Source: an uncultured Aquimarina sp.
GTDB taxonomy: Bacteria; Bacteroidota; Bacteroidia; Flavobacteriales; Flavobacteriaceae
Direction: 5' to 3'
Assembly: GCA_947492105.1 (NCBI GenBank)
Contig: CANLMN010000023.1
Location: forward strand, 1-64,000
DNA: 64,000 nucleotides
Shown: positions 54,502 through 61,670 of the stretch, piece by piece
How positions within the stretch are numbered: the first letter of the stretch is position 1
Layout of the letters: each line of letters starts with the position of its first letter
Translations under genes and position numbers: made by a program
The notes under the pieces: model-generated
What the model was told of the DNA's origin: nothing
The model's input: the letters and a program-made list of their open reading frames with translations, nothing else
Database searches by the model: none

Positions 54502-55557
54502 ATGGCAACAAAATCTTTGACGGCTAGGAATAACGATTTATCACAGACGGATAAACAATTAGAAATTCTAAGTAATGGGATTTTTAAGGATGGAGAATTA
54601 CCTTATTTTAAAGATAAAATCGCAGAAACTCAGCAGTTCCCCCTGAAGCCAAAAAAATTAGAAATTCTACAAATTAATGTAGGATATATGTGTAACCAAG
54701 TATGTTCACATTGTCATGTAGATGCCGGACCAGATCGTAAGGAGATCATGACACGAGAAACGATGCTACAATGTTTGGATGTGATCAGGGTTACAGGAGC
54801 ACATACTTTAGATCTTACAGGTGGTGCACCAGAGATGAATCCAGATTTTCGATGGTTTGTAGAAGAAGCAGCTAAGGCAGGAATTAAGGATTTTATTGTG
54901 CGCTCTAACCTTACTATTATTAGAGCTAATAAGAAGTATCATGATTTGCCTGAGTTTTTCAAGAAACATAAAATTCATGTGATCTCTTCGATGCCCTATT
55001 ACAAAAGAGAAAAAACAGATAAGCAACGTGGAGACGGTGTTTTTGATAAATCCATCAAGGCGCTTCAAATGCTCAATGATGTTGGTTATGCACAAGAAGG
55101 AACTGGACTAAAATTAGATTTGGTGTATAACCCTTCAGGTGCTTACCTGCCAAGTAATCAAGAAGAAATGGAGCGTGATTTTAAATTAGCACTCAAAGAG
55201 GATTTTGATATCGATTTTGGGAATCTTTTTGCTATTACAAATTTGCCTATCAGTCGTTTTTTGGAGTATCTTATAGCTTCTGATAATTATGAAGATTATA
55301 TGTATGCCCTCGTAGAAGCTTATAATCCAGCAGCAGTTGCCGGTGTTATGTGTACAAACACAATATCGATAAGTTGGGATGGTTGGTTGTACGATTGTGA
55401 TTTTAATCAAATGTTGAATCTCAAAGTAGCCTCCAAAATCCAACATATCAAAGAGTATAATGAAGCAATATTGCAAAAGCGTGATATTATCATTTCTCAA
55501 CATTGCTATGGCTGTACTGCTGGTGCAGGAAGTAGTTGTCAGGGAACGGTTGCCTGA
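54502..55557 (+). CDS. arsS: Arsenosugar biosynthesis radical SAM protein ArsS
   Basis: ArsS-type enzymes link an arsenic intermediate to an adenosyl-derived sugar. The radical SAM cluster motif CxxxCxxC is at Cys64/68/71 (MCNQVCSHCHVDAGPDRKEI). LDLTGGAPEMNPDFRWFV and FIVRSNLTII are SAM-site segments. The C-terminal extension supplies extra cluster-binding Cys residues: SWDGWLYDCDFNQML, HCYGCTAGAGSSCQG. 351 residues with this C-terminal Cys pattern match the family. The S-adenosylmethionine-dependent arsenite methyltransferase arsM, which normally acts earlier, is not in the window. Confidence 0.9.
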   Translation: MATKSLTARNNDLSQTDKQLEILSNGIFKDGELPYFKDKIAETQQFPLKPKKLEILQINVGYMCNQVCSHCHVDAGPDRKEIMTRETMLQCLDVIRVTGAHTLDLTGGAPEMNPDFRWFVEEAAKAGIKDFIVRSNLTIIRANKKYHDLPEFFKKHKIHVISSMPYYKREKTDKQRGDGVFDKSIKALQMLNDVGYAQEGTGLKLDLVYNPSGAYLPSNQEEMERDFKLALKEDFDIDFGNLFAITNLPISRFLEYLIASDNYEDYMYALVEAYNPAAVAGVMCTNTISISWDGWLYDCDFNQMLNLKVASKIQHIKEYNEAILQKRDIIISQHCYGCTAGAGSSCQGTVA

Positions 55558-55571
55558 TAGTATATGAGGCT

Positions 55572-56639
55572 GTGGTCATTAAAACAAAAAAGACATCATT
55601 GATCGACTATATTATTGTAGGTTTTGGATTGGCTGGAATGGCTTTTGCAGAGCAATTGAGAAAAAATAACAAGAGTTTTGTTGTTGTTACTGATGATTCG
55701 CAACAGTCTTCTAAGGTTGCGGGTGGGTTGTATAATCCAGTTATTCTAAAGCGTTTTACGATGGCGTGGGATGCGCCAAATCAACTAAAAAAAGCAACAG
55801 CATTTTACGAAGCAGTAGAAAGCTATCTGGGAATTCAAGTCAAAACCCCACTGTCGGTTCTCAGGCGATTTAATAGTGTCGAGGAACAGAATTTGTGGAT
55901 GCAGGCGATAGATAAACCCGGTTTACAAGAGTTTTTGTCAGATCGTTTGGAGAAAAATGCAAATACGGCTCTGGATATTCCCCATCAATTCGGGTTGGTC
56001 AAACAGACGGGGCGGGTTGACGTAAAAGCGTTGTTGGAGTACTATCTTGATACTTTAGCAAAAAAAGGAGTGGTCAAAAAAACTTCTTTTGATTTCGATA
56101 AATTAGAAATTCACACTGAAAAAATTACGTACGGAACGGTAGAGGCAAAGCATATCGTTTTTTGTGAAGGGTATGGAATGCTGTCTAATCCTTATTTTAA
56201 TCAATTACCGATGGTTGGGAATAAGGGAGAATATCTAATCATCAAAGCGGCGGATTTACAACTTGACAAAGCAGTCAAATCTGCTATATTTATTTTGCCC
56301 TTAGGAGGTGATCATTACAAAGTAGGGGCGACTTATAATAATCACGATACAACATCAAGTATAACGGCGGCAGCCAAAGCACAGATTATTCACAAATTGG
56401 AACAGGTAATGAGAGTGCCTTATCAAATTATTGATCAAATAGCTGGAATCCGACCAACGGTCAAAGATCGGAAACCTTTGGTTGGTACGCATCCCAAATA
56501 TAAGAATATGCATCTACTCAATGGGTTTGGGAGTAGGGGTATTATGATTGCTCCGTCAGTCTCTGAGCAGTTGTATGATGCCATAGAGCATCGTATTCCT
56601 TTGGATGCAGAAATTGATTTAGCTCGGTTTATGGACTAG
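55572..56639 (+). CDS. FAD-dependent oxidoreductase (DAO family)
   Basis: From GTG 55572 the protein has 355 residues and starts VIKTKKTSLIDYIIVGFGLA. The dinucleotide-binding motif GFGLAG is near residue 18. SSKVAGGLYNPVILKRFTMA resembles DadA/ThiO-like proteins. Later come the FAD-contacting strand HIVFCEGYGM and the C-terminal GIRPTVKDRKPLVGTHPKYK, NGFGSRGIMIAPSVSEQL of glycine/D-amino-acid oxidases. The substrate is unknown. It lies 14 bp after arsS, so they are probably co-transcribed; whether it takes part in arsenic chemistry cannot be told. Confidence 0.85.
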   Translation: MVIKTKKTSLIDYIIVGFGLAGMAFAEQLRKNNKSFVVVTDDSQQSSKVAGGLYNPVILKRFTMAWDAPNQLKKATAFYEAVESYLGIQVKTPLSVLRRFNSVEEQNLWMQAIDKPGLQEFLSDRLEKNANTALDIPHQFGLVKQTGRVDVKALLEYYLDTLAKKGVVKKTSFDFDKLEIHTEKITYGTVEAKHIVFCEGYGMLSNPYFNQLPMVGNKGEYLIIKAADLQLDKAVKSAIFILPLGGDHYKVGATYNNHDTTSSITAAAKAQIIHKLEQVMRVPYQIIDQIAGIRPTVKDRKPLVGTHPKYKNMHLLNGFGSRGIMIAPSVSEQLYDAIEHRIPLDAEIDLARFMD

Positions 56640-56715
56640 TTTTTTAATGGTTTCAAAAAAAACTCCCTTTTATAGCTAGGGGCTTGCTTTTGGCAAAAGC
56701 CATGATATCAGTTGT

Positions 56716-56852
56716 AATGTAATTGTAGGCTAAAATAATTGAACGATTTTTCGCTAGTTTGAGCTATAAAATTCAAGCATAGCCTTAGCTAAGATTTAAT
56801 TTTTTAACGAAAAAATAGTAGAAAAAGAAGCGGATTATCAGCCTGTAAGTAT
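56716..56852 (+). repeat. Family A 137-bp MITE-like repeat, copy 2
   Basis: AATGTAATTGTAGGCTAAAA at the left end and TCAGCCTGTAAGTAT at the right end are related in inverted orientation (GTAGGCT versus AGCCTGT). The middle has CGATTTTTCGCTAGTTTGA and AACGAAAAAATAGTAG, again partly inverted, around a TAGCCTTAGCTA centre. It lies between the convergent FAD-oxidoreductase and DUF983 genes. Confidence 0.75.
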
Positions 56853-56868
56853 TTTTTTTTAAAGAGTA

Positions 56869-57270
56869 TTATGCTTTGATAGTATGTTTTCGTTTTTCTT
56901 TTGGGGTGTAGTGCATGAAAAAATTGATCCAAATATTACGTGAGATACGCATGATCACTGGCATGAAGACAACCATTGTAGCGGTAATTACAAAAAAGCT
57001 TTGTAAGAGATCAAGACCTATGAAAAGAAAACTAATGACAAAGGCTGCTACCGCAAATGCAATTCCTACAGGATAACTGACATACATAGCCCCGTAGAAA
57101 AAAGAAGGCTCTATTTTGTATTTTGTGTTACAGTTGCTACAGCGTTCATGCATTTTGAGAACTTTGGAAAGCTTGTAGGGATTCTTTTCCAGATACATAG
57201 ACTCCTCATGGCAAACTGGACACACTCCTTTAAAGATGCCATATATTTTTGTTCCTTTCAAGACTGCCAT
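56869..57270 (-). CDS. DUF983 membrane protein with a zinc-ribbon-like start
   Basis: 133 residues. Two CxxC pairs (Cys17/Cys20 in GVCPVCHEESMY and Cys44/Cys47 in ERCSNCNTKYKIEP) can bind zinc. FFYGAMYVSYPVGIAFAVAA and LLQSFFVITATMVVFMPVIM are two membrane helices, as in DUF983 proteins. The C-terminus (WINFFMHYTPKEKRKHTIKA) is basic and cytoplasmic. Family function is not settled; association with cytochrome oxidase genes is seen elsewhere but not here. It is divergent from the second ABC-F gene, 68 bp away. Confidence 0.88.
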   Translation of the reverse strand: MAVLKGTKIYGIFKGVCPVCHEESMYLEKNPYKLSKVLKMHERCSNCNTKYKIEPSFFYGAMYVSYPVGIAFAVAAFVISFLFIGLDLLQSFFVITATMVVFMPVIMRISRNIWINFFMHYTPKEKRKHTIKA

Positions 57271-57338
57271 AATCCTTTGTCCTATTCTTTTATACTCTCA
57301 CAAAATTAAGCATCTTTGTATAAAATATCTCTTTTATA

Positions 57339-59255
57339 ATGTTAAACATACATAATTTATCTATTTCATTTGGCGGTGAGTATCTTTTTGAAGAAATAAC
57401 TTTTCGATTAGGTGCGGGAGATCGTGTAGGACTTATTGGTAAAAATGGTGCAGGTAAATCTACGATGCTCAAAATACTGTCTAGAGAGCAAGAACCAGAC
57501 TCTGGTCAAATTGCGATGGACAAAGAAGTAAGTATTGGTTTCTTAAAACAAGACATTGATTTTGTTCAAGGGCGTACCGTGTTAGATGAGTCTTACGAGG
57601 CTTTTGAAGAAATCAGGGATATGGAACGCAAAATCGCAAAAATCAATCAACAGCTGGCAGAGCGTACCGATTATGAGAGCCAGTCGTACAATAAATTGAT
57701 AGAGGATCTTAGTGATTTTACACAGCATTATGAGATTATAGGAGGGTATAATTATCAAGGTGAAACCGAAAAAGTATTGAATGGGTTAGGATTCCAGCAT
57801 GAGGATTTTAACAAGTTAACAGATACCTTTTCTGGTGGTTGGCGTATGCGTATTGAGCTGGCCAAATTACTGTTACAAAAAAATGATATCTTACTTCTCG
57901 ATGAGCCGACGAATCACTTGGATATAGAGTCTATAATTTGGTTAGAAAATTTTCTCAAAACATATGCAGGGGTAGTGATTATTGTATCACACGATAAGAT
58001 GTTTTTGGACAATGTGACCAATCGTACGATAGAGATTTCATTGGGTAGGATATATGATTATAATAAGCCTTATTCCAAATACTTGGTCTTGCGCGAAGAA
58101 ATGCGGGAACAACAATTGGCGGCTCAAAAAAATCAAGCAAAGCAAATAGAGCAGACGGAAAAGTTGATTGAAAAATTCCGAGCCAAAGCATCTAAAGCTT
58201 CTATGGCACAATCTATGATTAAAAAATTGGATAAAGTAGATCGTATTGAGGTAGATGAAGATGATAATGCGGTGATGAATATTCGATTTCCAGTTAGCAT
58301 ACAGCCAGGAAAAGTCGTTGTAGAAACCGAGAATTTAGGAAAATCTTATGGTGATAAAGAGATTTTGAGTAATGTAAACCTTTTGATAGAACGAGGTTCT
58401 AAAGTGGCTTTTGTAGGTCAAAATGGACAAGGTAAATCTACATTGGCAAAAATTATTATCGATGAACTTGATCATACAGGTAGTCTAAAGCTTGGACACA
58501 ACGTTGAGATTGGGTATTTTGCCCAAAATCAAGCAGAATATCTGGATGGTGAGATTACCATATTAGAGACAATGATTAATGCAGCCAACGAAAAAACAAG
58601 AAGCAAGGTGCGTGATATGTTGGGTTCTTTCTTGTTTCGAGGAGATGAGGTTGAGAAAAAAGTGAAGGTGTTGTCTGGAGGGGAGCGTAATCGATTGGCA
58701 TTGTGTAAGATGTTGTTGCAACCTTTTAATGTATTGGTGATGGATGAACCAACGAATCACTTGGATATAAAATCGAAAAATGTTCTAAAAGAGGCGCTGA
58801 GTAGTTTTGAGGGAACTTTGTTATTAGTGTCTCACGATAGGGATTTTCTCAAAGGGTTAACAGGACTAGTGTACGAGTTTAGAGATCATAAGATCAAGGA
58901 ATATTTGGGGGATATTGATTTTTATTTGGAAGAGCGCAAGCTTGCCGATATGAGAGCGGTAGAAAAGCGGGATAAGACAAAACCTGTAGAAGTAGTAGAG
59001 AAAAAAAGCGCGAAACTTTCCTATGAAGATCAAAAAAGAATCAAATCGTTAAAAAACAAGTTGAGTTCTGTAGAGTCAAAAATAAATAAATTAGAGCGTG
59101 AGATTAAGGAGTTAGACGCAGAATTGGCAGCTAACTATGATGAGACAGTCGCTGCACCTGGTTTTTTTGATAATTATAAAGGTAAGAAAACGGCATTAGA
59201 GAAACTGATGTCAGAATGGGAAAAAGCCCAGCATGATCTGGATTTACTGGAGTAA
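57339..59255 (+). CDS. ABC-F family ATPase with C-terminal coiled coil (Uup-like)
   Basis: Two ABC domains: GKNGAGKST, FSGGWRMRIELAKLLL and DILLLDEPTNHLDIES; then GQNGQGKST, LSGGERNRLALCKMLL and LVMDEPTNHLDIKS. The linker carries EEMREQQLAAQKNQAKQIEQ. Unlike the ABC-F at 47202 (about 545 residues), this 638-residue protein has a C-terminal ~90-residue coiled coil (KRIKSLKNKLSSVESKINKL, EREIKELDAELA), the arrangement of Uup, which binds DNA or ribosomes. No membrane segment. Confidence 0.93.
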   Translation: MLNIHNLSISFGGEYLFEEITFRLGAGDRVGLIGKNGAGKSTMLKILSREQEPDSGQIAMDKEVSIGFLKQDIDFVQGRTVLDESYEAFEEIRDMERKIAKINQQLAERTDYESQSYNKLIEDLSDFTQHYEIIGGYNYQGETEKVLNGLGFQHEDFNKLTDTFSGGWRMRIELAKLLLQKNDILLLDEPTNHLDIESIIWLENFLKTYAGVVIIVSHDKMFLDNVTNRTIEISLGRIYDYNKPYSKYLVLREEMREQQLAAQKNQAKQIEQTEKLIEKFRAKASKASMAQSMIKKLDKVDRIEVDEDDNAVMNIRFPVSIQPGKVVVETENLGKSYGDKEILSNVNLLIERGSKVAFVGQNGQGKSTLAKIIIDELDHTGSLKLGHNVEIGYFAQNQAEYLDGEITILETMINAANEKTRSKVRDMLGSFLFRGDEVEKKVKVLSGGERNRLALCKMLLQPFNVLVMDEPTNHLDIKSKNVLKEALSSFEGTLLLVSHDRDFLKGLTGLVYEFRDHKIKEYLGDIDFYLEERKLADMRAVEKRDKTKPVEVVEKKSAKLSYEDQKRIKSLKNKLSSVESKINKLEREIKELDAELAANYDETVAAPGFFDNYKGKKTALEKLMSEWEKAQHDLDLLE

Positions 59256-59337
59256 GAGTTCCAAAACATGGGGCAAAGAAGGTGTGGAGTTTGGTTTTTT
59301 TTAACTTAAAAAGAGACTATGCCACGCAAATTATAAA

Positions 59338-59345
59338 TATTTTTG
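59338..59345 (+). promoter_or_regulatory. -7 promoter element upstream of the MarR gene
   Basis: TATTTTTG fits TAnnTTTG, 63 bp before the ATG. No matching -33 TTG. Confidence 0.3.
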
Positions 59346-59408
59346 TAACTTAAAATCAAGGAAAGAGGTTTTACGTTTCATTTTATAGAATAAAAAAAAT
59401 AAATTATT

Positions 59409-59885
59409 ATGAGTACAGGAATTATAGATCTCAACTCGCATGCGCTATCATGGGTTGGTAAAATACACTACGATTTCGGTTTCTTGGTGCAGCAAGCGTT
59501 TAGTAATCAGGGATTGGATCTGACCAAAGAGCAGTGGAGTGTGATGAAGCGTTTACGATTGAATGATGGGCAACCTCAGAATGATTTGGCTTTTATAACA
59601 CATAGAGACAAAACATCGATGACACGCTTGATTAATACAATGGAAGATAAGGATCTTGTGATCAGGCGAAAAGATGTAGGTGATAAACGAATGAATCGTA
59701 TATTCTTGACCAAACATGGTAAGGATGTGATCGAGAAAGTATTGCCAATAATGTATGATTTGATCCCCAATGTCCAAGAGACATTAACACAAGAAGAAAT
59801 TGATGTCCTTATTACGACATTAAAAAAAGTACGTACGAGAATAGAAGGTTTAGCAAATGACGAGTGTGCCTCAAAAATGATGTAA
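59409..59885 (+). CDS. MarR family transcriptional regulator
   Basis: 158 residues with the winged-helix core: LTKEQWSVMKRLRLNDGQPQ, NDLAFITHRDKTSMTRLINT (recognition helix), MEDKDLVIRRKDVGDKRMNR (wing) and dimerisation helices at both ends. MarR proteins often repress efflux genes. Here the RND adaptor and pump follow on the same strand, separated by 624 bp that include a terminator, so autoregulated control of the pump from this gene is plausible but not shown. Confidence 0.92.
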   Translation: MSTGIIDLNSHALSWVGKIHYDFGFLVQQAFSNQGLDLTKEQWSVMKRLRLNDGQPQNDLAFITHRDKTSMTRLINTMEDKDLVIRRKDVGDKRMNRIFLTKHGKDVIEKVLPIMYDLIPNVQETLTQEEIDVLITTLKKVRTRIEGLANDECASKMM

Positions 59886-59910
59886 TTGCAAGTATTTGTG
59901 AAAAAAAATA

Positions 59911-59937
59911 AAAATGACTGCAAAAGCAGTCATTTTT
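59911..59937 (+). terminator. Intrinsic terminator after the MarR gene
   Basis: AAATGACTGC, AAAA loop, GCAGTCATTT, then T. A perfect stem. Confidence 0.88.
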
Positions 59938-60004
59938 TGTATTCTTTTTTTAAAATACCTCATAGAAGTATTTTGATTTTCAGTTTTGTCATTATACCAG
60001 TGAA

Positions 60005-60141
60005 AATGTAATTGTAGGCTAATATAATTTGAACTATTTTTCGCTAGTTCGACTATAAAACTTAAGCATAGCTGTAGCTACGGTTTGATTTTCTAGTTAA
60101 AAAATAGTAGAAAAGGAAGCTAATTATTAATCTGTAATTAT
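60005..60141 (+). repeat. Family A 137-bp MITE-like repeat, copy 3
   Basis: AATGTAATTGTAGGCTAATA, ACTATTTTTCGCTAGTTCGA, a TAGCTGTAGCTA centre, GTTAAAAAATAGTAGAAAA and ATCTGTAATTAT. It is the only full copy between co-directional genes (MarR and the RND adaptor), just after a terminator. Confidence 0.75.
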
Positions 60142-60170
60142 TTTTTGAGTGGGAAGTGTGTTAATTTTCT

Positions 60171-60451
60171 ATGAAGGATTTAGATCTTTTTGATTCTAAG
60201 AAAAATATTTTTTTTGAAATACTGAAATATTCTAACACTTCATGGCATTGCTACAAGCTCAGAGTAAGACGAAAATTAAATAAAAAGTGCATTTTTTATA
60301 GCGAATTGGATGAAGTTTGAGCCATTTCGTTATAGAAGGGACAATAAATAATTGGACGTGTTTGGATAATTCTAACGAAGAGGATTGGAGTGATTATAAA
60401 ATATCACTAGTTGCAAGTGCGTTGAATGCTAAAAGAAAACGTAAAGAATAG
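60171..60451 (+). pseudogene. Possible decayed small gene (two overlapping frames)
   Basis: A 49-codon frame (60171-60320, MKDLDLFDSKKNIFFEILKY...FYSELDEV) is followed at once, in another frame, by protein-like sequence reading SHFVIEGTINNWTCLDNSNE and EDWSDYKISLVASALNAKRK up to a stop at 60449-60451. Together they look like one ~90-residue protein with a frameshift near 60318. I recognise no family. The join could be coincidence. Confidence 0.3.
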
Positions 60452-60509
60452 ATCCAGATTTCTTTACTGTAGAGTAAAAGTAGATTTGATGATCCATTAA
60501 GAAAATCTT

Positions 60510-61670
60510 ATGAGAAAAATTATACTTACAGTATTGGGTATACTGTTGATAATAGCAGCCATTTTTGCAGCCAAAGCAATTATTGCAAATAAATATAAAC
60601 CAAAGCCCAAAGTAGCAAAGGTTGTCAAAACAGTATTCGTAGATACCGTAAAGAATGGTGTTGTGCCTATAAGAATAAAAGCTCAAGGAAATTTACTTGC
60701 CAAAAGACGCGTGGCCTTGTTCTCGGAAGTACAGGGAGTGTTTAAAAGTGGAGCAAAACCCTTCAAAACAGGTCAGGTATACCGAAAAGGAATGCCCCTA
60801 ATCCGTATGGATGCAACAGAATTTTATGCAAGTGTCCAGTCTGCAAAAAGCAGATTCTATAACTTGATTACCTCAATAATGCCCGATTTACAATTAGATT
60901 ACCCAGAAGCATTTGAGAAATGGCAAAAATATCTGGATAATTTTGATATAAAAAAAACAGTTCAAGTATTGCCAGAAGCTATTTCTGACAAGGAAAAATA
61001 CTTTATCTCTGGACGTGGAATCCATACCATGTATTATGATGTCAAAAATCTAGAACAACGATTATCGAAATATACAATTAAGGCTCCATTTACGGGTGTT
61101 TTGAATAATGCTTTGGTGACGGAAGGAACATTAATACGGCCAGGGCAGGAGTTAGGAACTTTTATAGAGACAGGTATTTACGAAATGGAAATTGCCATAA
61201 GTAAAGAATACGCACAATTATTAGAAGTGGGAGCTACAGTGGCATTAATGGATGCTAGTACTTCCAAAAACTATACAGGTCACGTAGTTCGTGTTAATGG
61301 TAGTATTGATCAAACAACACAAACTATAACAGCCTTTATAGAGGTGAAAGATGCAATGCTCAAAGAAGGTATTTATCTAGAAGCAATACTGAATGCGCGA
61401 AAAGAAGCAAAAGCCATAGCGATTGACCGTAGTCTACTGCAACGAGATCATAAAGTATTTGTGGTGCGTGATAGTGTTTTAGACTTAATAGATACTACTC
61501 CAGTGTTTTTTTCGGATAAGAAAGTGGTAATCAAAGGGGTCAGAGATGGAACCCTATTGATGAGTAAAAATATCCCTGGAGCATATGTGGGTATGTTGGT
61601 CAGGATTTATAAAGGTAAAGAGGCAGCAGCTAGTACAAAGAGTGAGGCGACTGATACAAAGGTGTTATGA
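60510..61670 (+). CDS. RND efflux periplasmic adaptor (HlyD/AcrA-like)
   Basis: Membrane-fusion protein of a tripartite pump. One N-terminal anchor helix (MRKIILTVLGILLIIAAIFA) precedes the first half of the barrel-sandwich hybrid (VALFSEVQGVFKSGAKPFKT, then GQVYRKGMPLIRMDATEFYA), a helical insert, and the second half (YTIKAPFTGVLNNALVTEGT, LIRPGQELGTFIET). The beta-barrel has IDQTTQTITAFIEVKDAMLK and EGIYLEAILNA. 386 residues. Its stop overlaps the pump start in ATGA, so the two proteins are made together. Confidence 0.92.
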   Translation: MRKIILTVLGILLIIAAIFAAKAIIANKYKPKPKVAKVVKTVFVDTVKNGVVPIRIKAQGNLLAKRRVALFSEVQGVFKSGAKPFKTGQVYRKGMPLIRMDATEFYASVQSAKSRFYNLITSIMPDLQLDYPEAFEKWQKYLDNFDIKKTVQVLPEAISDKEKYFISGRGIHTMYYDVKNLEQRLSKYTIKAPFTGVLNNALVTEGTLIRPGQELGTFIETGIYEMEIAISKEYAQLLEVGATVALMDASTSKNYTGHVVRVNGSIDQTTQTITAFIEVKDAMLKEGIYLEAILNARKEAKAIAIDRSLLQRDHKVFVVRDSVLDLIDTTPVFFSDKKVVIKGVRDGTLLMSKNIPGAYVGMLVRIYKGKEAAASTKSEATDTKVL

